64,000 nt of DNA, from assembly GCF_905475395.1 (NCBI RefSeq), contig NC_058337.1, forward strand, positions 15,984,983 to 16,048,982. Direction: 5' to 3'. The first letter of the stretch is position 1. Each line of letters starts with the position of its first letter. Position numbers and translations under genes: made by a program. Positions 27,101-42,100 of the stretch are shown here, piece after piece. The stretch comes from Chrysoperla carnea (Eukaryota; Arthropoda; Insecta; Neuroptera; Chrysopidae). The notes beneath the pieces are model-generated. The model was not told where the DNA came from, searched no databases, and saw only the letters and a list, made by a program, of their open reading frames with translations.

Positions 27101-30100
27101 GATAGTATGTTCCCATGGCGAAATTATTGCTGATTTTTTTTTTTTTTTTTTTGGAATTTTATAATACTTATAACAGTTTCTTAAAATAATTCCACGACAG
27201 CTCAAAATTATTTCACCTATAGAAAATTACATAATCATCGAGTATCAACGGCTAAACTTTATTTTCAACAAAATTAAGGTTCCGCGCCAAAAAATTAAAA
27301 TCCATAAAATTGTGAACTAAAGGAAGAATAAAGGAGATCAAGGAAAGTGAGGCTATAACACAGTAGTCTTTGTTTTATAGAGTTGAAATTACCCAACAAA
27401 GCGGGCAGGTATCTGCTAGTAGGAATATAAAATAATCCAATATTCATACTTAGTCAAACGAGATAGTAGTCAACTATCTTTTTTTCTTGGTCACAAAGGA
27501 AACCTTTGGATTACGTTCTTGATTCATCGTTTTATTATAAAAGTAATAATTAGTCTAGAATATGCTTTGCAGAGAAAAAAAATACACCATATTACTCAAA
27601 GTAATATACGTTCCGTAAAATTTCCGTTTTGATAAATTAATACTTAAATCACTTATAGCGTATATTTTCTTCAGAATTCTAAAAACTTCAAAATTGTAAC
27701 TTCCAACACAAACTTCCGTCTCTTCATAAATGAATTTTGAAAAATTCATTCTGCAGCAATCTTCTACGCCATCAAAAGTTTACCCACGAGAATGAATAAA
27801 TACTGGAGCAATTATAGTAGATGAGTTACAGTTGAAATATTTTGTGCCATAAGATCTTGTGGGTGGGTATAGGACGAAGCATGTAGAGGGCTCAACGAGG
27901 GGAATCAGCGAGGAAAGTATTATGAAGATTTGATAGTTGGGTTAATTTTTGGTGTGTATACCTACTGACGCCTGTGACCAAGAATCAAACACATTGGTAT
28001 TACCACTTCCAATGCTCTAAGTAGTTATTACCAATGGTTGCTTTTTGAAAATCGTTAATAACAAAACTTAAAGAAAGAAAATCTTTAAAGCAAATTCGAT
28101 ATAAACGGCACCCTGTCTTCAGACAAGAGAGTCCACCTAGAGATACTACAGTGAAACCTTAAGGAAATAACTCAAGAAATACTATTTTCGAATTCAAAAT
28201 TTAAACTCCTCCTGATAAACTCCTGAACTCGAATGGCTACCGGTCTAGTGTCTTTGCACTAGTGGAGTTAGTGATTGATGAGATTGATCCGAAAAATTGA
28301 TATTATTCGGTTTACCCTATACCCAAGCGACATTGTTGAGAATAGTTCATCCTGGTTAGAACCAGCTTTTGTTATTTAGAAAAATAATTAATTTAATTTC
28401 TCAATTTGAGTATTTGATTGGCGTTTAAGTTACCATCAATAAAATATAGGGCCAATCTTTACACAAATTGCTACTAATATGGAAAATTATATGTTTTCGA
28501 GTTCTAGAGTCGGCTAACAAGACAATATTTATACTTGCCCAAATAATGGAACAAAGAAAAATATTCCGTACCCACAAGTATTGAGAAAAACAACAGGTGT
28601 TTTCTCTTTTCTTTCTTTTCCATTTAACCAGAGCAGTCACAGAAACGCGTGGTCGGATACAGCTAGTATTTGCATAATATTTTTTTATAATTAAACATAG
28701 ATGTAGTCATGTTTATTTTAATATGAATTAATATCAACACAACTTTTAATAATTAATGCAAATATAAAAGCAACACATTTTCCCCTCTATAGATGCTTTA
28801 TTGACTTATTATATTCTTTATTTAATTTAATTCTTTTGTATTTTCAGATTTCAGTTTATACCACCAAAAGACACCTCTGTACCATAAATTCTATTCACAT
28901 TCAATTTTCCATGTTTATCTGGTGTATCTGTAGAAGTGCAAGCATAGACATGGGTTATAAGACAGGTCAAGGTAAAAGAAAAATTTTTTTAGAAGTTTTC
29001 CTCATTTCTTCTGCCTTCAATCGAATTTAGATTTACTATTAGTTTAAGTTAGTAGAGGATAAAGTTCTCTACAAACCGTTTTTTAAATATAGCAGAAGAA
29101 CGAAACGATATTTTGGGAGTACTTGTGGAAGATCGAGTATAATACGAGCATGACTTGATTGCTGTTGAAGCAAAATACCACACACAAGCAATGAGAGACA
29201 TTTACAGGTATTTAGAAGATCAAAAAGTATAATAGACTGGGATGCACGAATAATCCTGCAAAAAGGTACGTATAGCTGAGCGCTCCATTTTTTGCACCCT
29301 CTGTTTCAAAAACGGTTCGACGTATAAAAAACGGTTTTTGTAAAGAATTTTACTCTACAACTTCCTTTTATTCTACAAGGCAAAGGAAACAAGATATTCT
29401 CAAAAAACTGATTTTGCGACCATTGACCGTAAATATCTAAGGACATTGACACGTGATTTTTGACACAACACTTGTACTATCAAAATAAAGGGTTGTTAAG
29501 TATTCAGCTTATTACGTTAGATTTCGAGGTGAAACCCTAAATATGATTGAACTATTGATCAATGAATGGATTAATATTTACTGCAGTACCAGAAATTAAT
29601 TTATCTGACCATATCTAGCACGATTTGTTATTAGTATTCATTCACCACCTTTGATTAATTGTTAATAGTTTTCTAATGAAATTTAATTATCTATCAGTAA
29701 TGTCTATTAATTTTTATTACTAAGTAATACGTGTCCCATTATATTAAAATATTTAAAATTTATACATTAGGTGTAATTCTTTATGTAATTACGTATACGC
29801 CCACCCATGTTATAAACGTAAATTATCTTTTTAAATGTAAATTCGTACGTATTTCTAAAATGTAAATTTTCAATTTCTATTCCCATTTTTCAAAAATTGA
29901 TTATTGTAATCGAGTAAAGGGAAAAAAATGTTAACCCTTGTCACTCAAATTTCTTTTATACTACGTAGATTTAAGAAATGCAAAATAAATCTCTGCCTTC
30001 CTCACGGCCTACGAAAAAATGTATCCAGAGCGTTTCTTCAAAACTATAAGGTAAGAAGTTGTTGGTTTACACGGTAAGAAATGCATGGCGTTTATTACAA

Positions 30101-33100
30101 TGCTGGTATGGTATATGGACAGATACTCAAAAAGTATCTCTATATAATATTGTCGTAAGATCCATAACTATGGCGTTATTTACAATACTGCATATTATAA
30201 AGACCTGTGGCGCCACTTATATTAGTACAGTGATGTGCTGACGTTTATACTTACATAGTGATATCGGAAAAAATACCGTGTAGTTCGTTCTGATAATATT
30301 AAGTGAAAGGGATGAAAATCAATTTCTCAAAAAAATTACTAACCCTCATTTCAACCTTTTATATTATGGCTCAATCAAGTAACAAACATTAAAAAAAATG
30401 GGATTCATGAAAATTACTTTGGTTAGATATTTACAATATACTAAAAGTTCTAAATTGTATGAACAACACATTATTGCTGTTATAGTTATTGAAGACTTAG
30501 CTCTCTGAAGACTATCTGGGCCATAATATACCAGAGATGAGCTAGTTTAAAATATTTAGGCTGCAGCTGCAATCTGCATTCATACGAGACGACCCAGATA
30601 CTCTTCAAAGAGCTACGTGTTCAATTTAGTCGCGTCATTTTAAAATTTCAAAATGAATTTTTGGTACTAATTTTTTTTTAATGTTTAGGAAAGTGCATAG
30701 ATCAATATCGGCATTAAAGTTCTTGCCGCTAGAAAGTTTGACCATTGCTATTAGCCAAATAAGCCAATTATTGAAATCCAATTCTGAGGTGATAGGCCTT
30801 TTCCAATTGTCTCCACTGTGTTCTGTCCACAAGTCCAATAAGGTCCCAAAGTGAGGCGTATTTCATCTTCCTATCTTCCTATTGTGCGACCATGCATTCT
30901 TTTGCTATCTCTTGGGTACGATAAAGTAGCCGGTTTTATTTTCTACTTTTCAGTATAATAAAAACTTGTCCTTGAAAAGTATTATTTATTAAAATTTTTA
31001 ATTTTAGACTAAAAAAGGCATGTATATAAAATATGGTGGAAGCGATGGGGAAATCAGAACCTTATCATGCATTGTCATCCAAACTAAACGTGTATACAAA
31101 AAACGCGCAAGTGATTCTGAAAACATTCATTCTTCGAACAAAAAAACGTATGAAACGAGCATTATTTCGAATAAAAGTTTCAAATCTCACAGAATCCCTG
31201 CCAGCCTTGATTAAAAAGTAATTAATATAAGTTATGGTAGTTTGTTATATTTGCGGTTTCCAGCTTATTATACTTGCGATTGGATATAATTAATTTTTTT
31301 TATATAATTATAAAATTTTTATATAATTTTTAATTTTTTTATGTATATACCTATAAAATGAATATCAAACGTTATATTTATCGAAAAGAAAAATAGTTTT
31401 TTTAAATTATTCAATACATTGACAGATATATTCCAGCGTCTTAACAGATTTTTAAACTTAACATTTGAGAGACACGTTATTAGATAAATAAACAATATTA
31501 AATAATAGATTCAGACATACAGCTGTGCGTAAACTGGGCACTATTAACAGGTAATAAAATCGAGAAGACGCATGAAAATTTAAAAAAAAAAAAAAAAAAA
31601 AAACTGTCAATAATTACACAAAAACTTGTATTCCCGATTTGCATTGAAATTTCGGACAAAATTATCGAACTAGTTAGCAAAAAAATTGGTACATGCCAAA
31701 ATACGTTTCATATACATTCCCAAAAACAGATCGACAAATTTAATTTTTTTGCTTTTGTCCTACAAAAATTTACTATTTAAAAAATATTCCATTTATAAAG
31801 TTCTAAATTGATTAAACGATTTTGCTATAAAAAAAACTTAACGCCCCTCTTTTCATCTCTTTAAAACTACAATCTCTTTAAAAGTTTTGATATGATATTA
31901 GATTCAATAAACTCACTATTAAAGCTTCCACAAATTTGCAATTTTGCATCTTTTATAGTTTCATTAAGAATTTCTGGAAACTAAATTTGGGAAAATCATC
32001 CACTTTCACTCTCTTAATATTTTCATAATTACAGATTGGTAATTATGAAATTAGGCACTATAACCCGACCAAGTCAAAGCTCACTCACCAATTGGCAACC
32101 TTCAATCTTTCATAGTGTCCGTTTCTTCTGGAAACTAAATTTCGCAAATTAATGTTCCGAGATTTCCAGAGCATTTCTCTGAAACTGTAAAGCATAGAAG
32201 GTTACCGTTTGGTAAGAAAGTTCAAGATAATATTAAAGATGAGAAGAGGTTATTTTTTTTTTTAGAAATTGAATTTCACCCGTATATAATATTAGGAGGG
32301 ATTGGTATGGAATGAGACACTATAGACCAAAAATTTAAAGCAATATTTCAACTTTCAATTTTCTATCACTAAAGTTTTGGAGAGAAGCTGTGCAAACTTT
32401 TTCCGTACAGTGGACAGAAATTTTTTTACGTGTTCGTAATTTATGCACTCGTAACGTAAAATTGGAAGGAGGGGGTTAACATTTTTCAATTACAATAACT
32501 TATTTATTGTTTTTAGTTTTTTGCAAAATCGGTAATAGAAGATAATTGTTTTCAGTTTTCTTCTGTTGACGATTGTTTGATATTATATTAACTTTTCTAT
32601 ATATACTTCGTGTATGCATGATGTAACATAAATAATTGGAATTTCCAACAAAATTTTCGAAGGTCAAAACATTTCAATGTTTAATGAGCATATTTGTATC
32701 CTAACTAAAGTCACCAATAGATTCTTAGTTGAAAATTACTCAAGAATGTCTTTTTTTTTAAATTGCTCAGCTACTAAGATATCTATAGACTAAGCGTACT
32801 AAATAAAAAGTAGTAGTCAATTTACAAAAAAATTCGTTACAGGACAAACTCAGCGGGAAAGGGTCGATAAAAGAGTTAACAAATGTTGGGTAAAAAACAG
32901 CTGAATGTTTGCCGGTGGAGAGGAGTGGGGGTTTAAAGATGTAGGGAACGTTTTTATTGCGATTTGCGGCGTAAATATTCGTCCTATCAAAAAAAGTTAA
33001 ATGTAATAGTCCTCGGCAGTAAAAAAATCTAGAACTTTTATTCTTATCATTTTTTAACATAACCTCAAAATTTTCGAGTAAAATATAAAAAACAATTTTT

Positions 33101-36100
33101 TTGGTTTTTAATTTTTTACTCCGCGAAAAAATAATAGCTTCCTCGAACGCCTCCTCTCCGGTAATGAGAAAAACATTCCCATTGGTACCTTTTTTTCTTT
33201 TATACGTGGTATACATGGGCACACAAACCTGTGGCAAAAAAAGTTTTTTGGGACAGAACTATGTTGAAAAAAATTTGGATTTCTCATTGGAAACTGCATA
33301 AAACCTCCACAAGCATAGCCCGTCTTCTAAGATTTTAGGTAAAGGGGCCCGGGGAGTTGACACCACCAAAATACAATTAATATTAACTCTATTCACACTC
33401 AAATTTTCAAACTTATAACTCATTTGATCCGAACTTGGCTGGAAATCCTTTCCAAATTACTGAAATTAATTCACGTTTCATTTATAATATATTATTCCGT
33501 CTAGCCACTAACCGTACATCCCAAATTTCAGCAGATTTGAAAGCATAATTTTTTAAAAGTCTCCAGGCACTCACTTTACCAAAATCCGATTCTGAATATA
33601 TTGATAAATTTATGTAAAAATCTTTTTAATATTTATTTTATATGTTTACAATGTGATAAGTGGATAAGATAAACAGTATTGTCAATGAACTAACTATTAT
33701 TAATAGTAATAAAATTAAAATTACTAGATTTCACATGTTTTATTCAAAAACATACAAGACAACAAGACATTTATTTTTAAACGGATATTTGAAAACACCC
33801 ACCACATGTATTATCAAGGGAAGTGGTATAAATGCAAATTGAATTAATAGTAATCTAGAAAATAATAAAAAGTAACTAATAATAATCATACAAGGTCAAT
33901 ACCGAAAAATGTAATAGCCGTACGCGGCTTTCATTTTTTTGAATATTTGTGCCCAATAACTACAACTATTCTTAGTTCAATAAATTCATTTTTTTATTAA
34001 AAAACTAGCTTTTGCCCACGGCTTCGCTCGTAATAATGATTCATTTAATAAAAAATCGTTGATTCATTTAAAGAACCAATTTTAAAGACTTAAGGAAATA
34101 CGCTGTGTTCCTTTAAAGAATGAAATAAAAAAGTGAGACAGTATACTTTTCTCTCAATCCCTTGTGATAATGATTCATTTAGTGAATCATTGATTCATTT
34201 AGTGGACCATTGATTCATTTAGAGGTCCAAACTTAACCTCACTTAACTTAACCTCAAATACTGCAATATACACAATGTCAACTTGCTACCCTTCAACCCG
34301 CTTGTCTTCGCTTAGTCCGCCCCCTAAAGGTCAAGTTTACTAACATGCCGTTGGAAAATAAAGCGGCATTCGTTGGTGTATTTCGCTGTTCTCCATATCA
34401 ATTTGTACAACTCAAGCTTAAAAATGTGTTATTCTGAGATATGAGCTATATTTTTGTCAAGTTTCAATCAAATCCATTCATTAATTTTTGCGTTAAGGTG
34501 TAACAAACAAACAAACATCCTTACTTTCACATTTATAAAATATAAGGATAGGCATAGAGATTACATTCTTTTCTACTTACACCGAGTGCCAGCAAAAAGA
34601 ACACAAATGACATTGTCTAAATTTTATTATAGGTAATTATTTTAAATAAATAAATAATGAATACTTAAAGAAAATCTTCATTGTTTGTTTTGATTTCAAT
34701 ATTTATTCAAACAAAACATTAGTTTTAACATTTTTTATTTTGTGGGAAAAAATTGTCCATAGATTAATAATAAATAAATATTTATAAATGGCGTACATTT
34801 CTCAGAATTCTGATAATTTTTTTTTTACTATTGTAAATGTTTTTGTTAACTATTGCTTTACTATAAAATTTGTCTTTTTATTATTATATTGTTTACATGT
34901 TTTTATTAGCTCGCTTTCTTATGCATCTGTACCATAGAATATATAATGATCTGTACAAATCTTTCTTATGCATCTAAAAAATGTACAAGTCTTTCGGAAA
35001 ATTTTCCGACAAAATTAACAAAATTTATTGAGTAAGTTTTCGTATAAGAAAGCATTTAAGTAGTTAGGGGGCGTTCATTAATTACGTGAGGTATTTAGGG
35101 GGTGGGGGTCTTAGCAAATATCACGTAATTTTTTTTGTAGCAGAAAATGTTGTAAAGCAGCGTGAAAATCAAGTTAATTTAAAGTTGAATGAATGTAAAA
35201 AACGTATCTTGAATTCCAATAGTCACTCTTGACACTGTGCGCGAGTCTCTATAGACTGAATTAGAACAAATATTTTATTAAATTTCATTTAACAATTTAT
35301 TATTTTATTTTATCACTGTAATTTAAGATTACAGCAATATTCGCAAATACTAGTCTTGCTAGTCTTAAATAAAAGCAATTGAGCAAATTATGTTTTTTTT
35401 TTATACCCAAAGTATAAGTTTTGAAAAATTTCACGTGATTGGGGAAGGGGTAAAAAAGTCCTTAAAAATGCCTCACGTAATTAATGGACGTCCCCTTAGT
35501 AAATATTTGGATTTTCGCGTTTTATGATTTACAAATCCGTTTTCGAAATAAAAGGGTGGAGACTATTTAAAAAATCACCTGTATAATCTTTATCTATACT
35601 ATTAAAACTTATATCCAAAAACCGAGAGGTTTGTAGATATAATCCACAAACCTCTCGGTTTGTGGATAGGTATGTGCAATAATTAGTGAGTCTTCCCACA
35701 CTCCTTTATTAACCTGGTATAGGTCCCGGGTTCAAGTTGGGCCACGTTCTTTAAATATCAGCCTCAGAACAGTTTTTTATTTTTCAATATTCTGCAAAAT
35801 TTTATAAGAACCATTGAGGTTATTGCTGGGCAGTTAAATAGGGATTTTGGGGACTTGGATCGAACAACTTCATAAAATATTCTGAAAGCCATTCAAAACC
35901 TATTTTCCCTTTGAACATGAAAAATCCATAGAAAAAATCATCGAGAATTTTCCTCGTCAGGAAAATTTTTGGATTCACTTTTTTTTGGAGGTTTTTAAAA
36001 AAATATGTAATACAAAATAAGGACAATTGTTTTGAGTACGCGGGTATCTAATGAATCGGAAATCACTTTTCCCATAAATTTTTTAACTTCAAAAATTCTT

Positions 36101-39100
36101 AAAAAGTATTTATTCGCAAGATTTTCAATTTTTTTAAATATGAAAATTTGATACCTAATTACTTACGTTCACATAATAAATTAAATCTCAAGAGAGTTAC
36201 CACGAAAGAAAATTAATTAATTAACTTTTCCCAGCAGTTTTTTCGTATAGATTTCGATTTTTAAAATTCCTAAATTTTCGGTTGCCACGCTGTTTTTGTT
36301 TTCATTGTTAACACTTTACGGCACAAAGGCCGAAAGCGGTCTCATTGTTCAAGGGATAGAGGTAAAGCTGATGCCAAAAAGGAAGGTAGGGGGTAGTCTG
36401 GTTTAAAAGTTGGCTTTAGCTTTGTAAGGAGCAAAACTAGCTCTGTTGATGTTCAAGGAAAACAGGAGTTTAAGTAAATGAAAGGCTGTTATGTGATATA
36501 ATTAAATTAAAAGTTAGTTTTGTCCACCGAAGCGGACAAGTAGCGGCTATTTAAAGATAAACTAGTAGATAACACTTAAATAAATATTGATAGACCCATT
36601 ACGTTAAACATAAGCATGATCGTTATATTTTTTTCTATTAAAAATTTACAGGTAATTGATACATGATTTTTAATATCAATTAATGTATTTTTATTAAATA
36701 TAATTGCTTTTGTTATAAATATTTTAAAGGATTATGGGCTGTTATTTTTATCAAAAAGCACTTATGTGACATTTTACAACAACATTTTCTGGTAATACGA
36801 ATTGCTCTACAAAAGTATGAGTGTCCTATAAGGTCGTTCATTACACACAGAAAGTAAACTGATTTCTACTTAAAAAATCTATTTAAACAAATTTCTTAAA
36901 ATAATCAAAAAACCCGACTGCGCTAAATAAAAATTGAAAAAAAAAAGTCTTGTAAGTTTACATAGCTTTAAATCACTACAATAATGAGTCCTATGTAAAC
37001 ATCTGGCCTTGTGTTTTGTCTTTTCAGTTTTTATTTAGCGCAGTCGGGTTTTTTGATTTTTCTAATAAATTTTTTATTTTACACTTTGGGGATTTTCAAC
37101 CGTTGAGAATACTTATTCAATGATACCCCACTTAACATAGTTCGTCGACTTTCATTTTTTGCATACGTCAAAATCATCAAGATCGGCTCCTGGATTGACG
37201 CGTTTAGTCTCTAATATGGCAAAAAGGAACACACATACATTATCACTTATTGATAAATACATTATCACTCTTTTACGTCGCGCAGTCGGGTAAAAAAACA
37301 ATGTCCGGACTGGACATATCAAAGCCAAATCTAAACCACTAACGATAGAAGTTTGAAATTTTCAACCCCTTAAGGGGTTGAATAGAAGTTCAAAGTTTGT
37401 ATAAAAATCCATAATTTTTGAGTCCACTTATTAACCGATTTTAAAAATTCTTTCTTTTATATAGGTATATATTATCAGCAAGTAACAGGGGCTGTATTTT
37501 GTTTTCAAAAAAACAAAAGGGTTCCGCACCAAAACTCAAAATCGATTAAATTTTCAACAAAAAGAAAGTTAAGGGTTGAGTAATGGAAGTGAAAATTATA
37601 ACGGTAGTTTTTTTTTTTAAAATTGAAATCGTCAATCTACGCGGATGAATAACTGCTAGTGTGATATATTATTTTTAAATTTTTCGTTGTTAACTTTAAA
37701 AAAAAAAAAAATATTTTTTCAATATAAAAAATTTGGACCACGATTCATATTTCAATTTTTTTAATTACCTGACAGACTGGTATATTGTTTCTTATTACTG
37801 TATTGAGAATCATCCCCGAAAAAAATGTGCGTAAACGAGTTAATTATAAAAAGATTATATTTAAAAGTATTTTGTAGCTTAAAGTAATAAAAATTACTTA
37901 CCCGAAGGTCCACCAAATATCGAAACACATAATGTTTAACCAAGAAAATGCTGCCAAGAACATAAATATAATGATAAAACCTGTAAAAAATAAATTAATG
38001 TATAAATGAAAACTGAAAGGAATATCCGAAAATTCTAATTAAAAATTTTTTATTCTGTTATTATGGTTATGTATCCTTTAGTATCTTTTTTATTTTACCC
38101 TATTGTCCCATGCAAGAAACGTTATCACAGTTCTAAAAATTCCAAAATAACAAACAAAGCAAAATATATTGATATTCAAAAAAGCGGTTTCAATTTGCCA
38201 ATTTACCACATAAACATTACACTAATATTATATCTCATGGTGTCACGCTTTTCAGATAAAGGTGGAGTAGTCCAAGTTATAAGAGCAGGATCTCATCAAA
38301 TGAGATCCAAACGTTCAAATAATGACAATTCCTCCATACACTTGTAGTTGGGAAAGCGTCCTTTTCTACAAAAAGACAAAAAGATATTTGTCAAATATCT
38401 GCTTAGAAAAATTGAAAATATTATAGTATGAGCTAAGATCCTTCGAGATTTGAATTGAGGATAATGATTATGAAATACAAAAGCAGCTTGGGACATTATG
38501 CGTCAAATTTCGAATTTCTCTAAGCAGCCGTTTTGACAGTATCACTCTCTCGGTTTAAGTGTATTCAGAAATTGTAGAAACTTTAACATTATCTAGCATT
38601 TGATGAACGTGTCCTACTGTTATTACTTCTCGAGGCACGTATTTTACCTTAATTAATAATTCAGGAAAATTTTTGTGTAAAAACTCATTGATATAAATAT
38701 TCTTTGTTCTCGACTGTAAAAATACAACTTTCAATAAAACCCGGACAAGTTTTTTACGCAAATTGGACCAAATCGCTTTTAAGTTGATTTTTGTAATATA
38801 AACAAGGTTCCTTTGAAAAGTTACAAAACCAAGTTCAGCTCAAAATATCACCTTAAGCTAATTCCTCCTTTAGTTCCTCAATCCAAAATTGCTTCAAAGT
38901 TGCTTCTTTTGGACGCTTAGCGGCTCTAAAGATGAATCTTTTTTTTAGTTTAATAAATATAAAACGCGATTATGCAAAATTTTGATAGAGTCCGTGTTTT
39001 ACCAGACATACAAAAATCATTTCAAAATCATTATTAATATTAATTCATTGCGTAAAACGCAGGTATTATGTTGATATGACCATCAGGTTGTTTATCGGTG

Positions 39101-42100
39101 ATGCGAGTTTCTTTTAAAAGCGCTTCTCGAATTTCCCCAGATATGAGGGTTATACCAATCCTAGGAACACCTTAGGGTCTAGCCTTGTGCCCAGTTTAAT
39201 AGAAATCGTTAGAGCCGTCTTTGAGAAAACCCAAAAAAAAAAGTTTTTCCCGAGAGTGTGGGCCTTCTCGAATTTTCCCGGATATGTGGCTTATACCAAT
39301 CCTAGAAACACCTTAAAGTCTAGCCTTGTGCCTAGTTTAATCGAAATCGTTTGAGCCTTTTTTGAGAAAACCCCAAAAATCCTGTTTTGGCCTAGAGGGA
39401 AGTACCCTTAAAAAAAAGCCTAGGGAAAAAATGAAAAAATCGTCTGGAATAATGACCAAACTGAACCTATGTACCGAGTTTGAGAAAAATCGGTTGGAAA
39501 TTGAAGGCTCCAGCTTGGTAACAGACATACCGACATACCGACGGACGCAACATTTTTTAAAAACCAGGGGTTTATAAGTTTGACCGCTATGTGTGTGTGC
39601 CTGTCTGCCTGTCTGTATGTCTGTGGCATCGTAGCGCTTAAATGGATGAACCGATTTTGATTTTTTTTTGGTTCGTTTGAAAGGTAATTTAACGGAGAGT
39701 CTTTTAGCTATGTTTCAAGTGCGAGTTTAGAGCTCCATACCCGGAACAACAACAAAAATAGGCGATGATACTCAAAATCGGTTCAGTTTGGCGAAGGTTC
39801 TTAGGAAAAAGGTAATGTAATGGAGAATGTTTTTAAATATGTTTCAAGTGCGAGTATAGGGTTCCGTAGGCGAATAATTTGTCGTGGTTTTTTTAATTTT
39901 GTTAATTTCACTTGTTATGAAGTTTGAATTTTGTACATATTAGAAAATTTGATGAAGAGGGGTATCGATGAGATTTTATTTCCGCCGCAGAATAACGAAA
40001 CAAAAAGTCATACGATTTGATGTTTTTTTTACATATTCTGAAAGGAATCTGTGTGGCTAAAGAAAGAATATATTTTTAGAAAAAAAACTACAATTGCATA
40101 GGTACAAGAAGCACTTATTTTTTATTTTACTGTAGTTTTCTTATAGTATTACACAATACATTTAAAAATTACATTGCGTCCATCCTGCGCTTTATAGAAA
40201 AAAAACTTGAAATATTACTGAAAATGTAACAGTTTGAGTAAAAATTACACTGGAGCTAAAGTTTGCGTAGGTACTATACAAGTAATATTAGTTGTAGTTT
40301 TTAGAATATATAAAGAAAACATCAAGTCTTAAAACTTTTTTTCGTTATTCTGGGACTAGAATGAAGCCTTATCGATACCTCCTATGATGGAGCAACTGTG
40401 CATGCCTTGGTAGGGAGTTATAAAGACCTTTTAGAAACAATCTGTAAAAAATGATATAGCTAACAAAATTTTATAGTAAAAAAATTAGGTACTTACCAAC
40501 TAAAGTGCATATGTCGACGGTACCCCATTTTATTGGTACCATTTTTAATTGTGCTATTCCCAAAACTATTTGTCCTAAAAATAAACTAAAAACATGACCC
40601 ATCAATGTTTTTCCATGTAAATTTTGTAATTCTGGCAAAAATAAATACACAATCAACGTTGCCAATAAGAATGCACATGATATTAATAAACCATATGCAT
40701 AAATAGCCAAACGATTTGCTTTACGAGCGTTATTTGGATTATTTGCAGTCATTGGTGGAAAACAACGAAATTTCATTAATGCTTTCTTATTTGGTAGAAT
40801 AACATTATCGAAACAATAATCTCCAATTGATTTATCTTCCCCATATAAGTATAATTTACCATTAGCCGTTAACAAATCACCTTGACCATCATCGATCAAA
40901 TATCGTCCTTTTGGACATTTGTAATTTGGTATTGTGCCAAATTTACCTAAAAATTAAAGAAACAAGTGTTTATTTTAACCAACTTTAAAATTCACAATAA
41001 TTGCGGACACGTAATTTTGTTATCCTTGGTCATTTTTGGCTCTTTCTAGGCTCATTTTAAAGGTAGAAGTAGCTATTAGAGATCCAGAATATGTTGTAAG
41101 CATTTAAAATTTTGCAAAGTCATAGGTCACATTTTTTAAGATACTTAGCCGAAATCAGAACTCAACCTAATATAAATTGATAGAAAGATACCATATACCG
41201 ATTTTCATGACAAAATTAGCATTTTTTATTTTCTCATTATTTTAGCCCAGACTCAGTGCTGGATTTACACTAGGGGCAGTCGGGGCTAGCGCCCAGGGCG
41301 GCAAATTTTCTAGGGCGGCAAAATTTGGAAAGTGAGAAAACATTTTCTATATCAATATATAAATAACTAATTCTTTTAAATAAACATTTGATCTTTCAAG
41401 AAATATAATTTATGCATTATGTATCAAATTAAAATTTAAGTGAAAACTATTAAAATAAAATTAATTTATTTCCATAAAGGTTTGAACAAATAAAATTTGA
41501 TACTTTTTTTTCTGGAATTGATAAATTAATATAGTTTTTTTTTTTGAAGAATTAAAAAAAATTTTTTTTCTCATGTTTATTGAGAACTCTAGACATAAAG
41601 ATGAAGATTTGCTAGTTGCTGTATTATCTGTTCTTCAGTTTTTTTATCTTGATCTCTCAGATTGTCGAAGTCAGTCATATGATAACGCGAATAATGTATC
41701 AGGGATTTATTCGAGCTTACAGGCAAGAATTCATGAAATTATATCTTGCAGAACATGCTCCTTGTGCTGCTCATTCTATGAATTTAGTTGGAGTTCACGC
41801 AGTAGAATGCGCCCCAGAAGCTGCGTCATTCTTTCATACAGTACAAACTTTATACAACTATTTTACTGCATCGACGCATCGCTGGGAAGTCTTACAGTCT
41901 CATACTGAAAAAAGAATTGCGTTAAAAACTTTATCTGCAACCAGATGGTCAGCTCGTTATGAAGCGGTTCTTTTTTCTGCAATTAATTAGTTATTCTAAT
42001 TCTTAAAAAATAAGATATCAAAACTATTAAAATAAAATTTCAGTCATAGGGCGGCATTTTCTTCAGTGCCCCAGGGCGGCAGAAATTTAAATCCGGCCCT

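Noticed and set aside
32767..33237. A 156-codon open frame on the minus strand in GPCR intron 3
   Set aside because: The composition looks like AT-rich chance sequence, there is an overlapping open frame on the other strand, and I see no domain or splice context.
35700..35760. Possible second tRNA-derived SINE (GGTCCCGGGTTCAAG)
   Set aside because: There is a box-B-like word only, with no clear box A, tail or target duplication.
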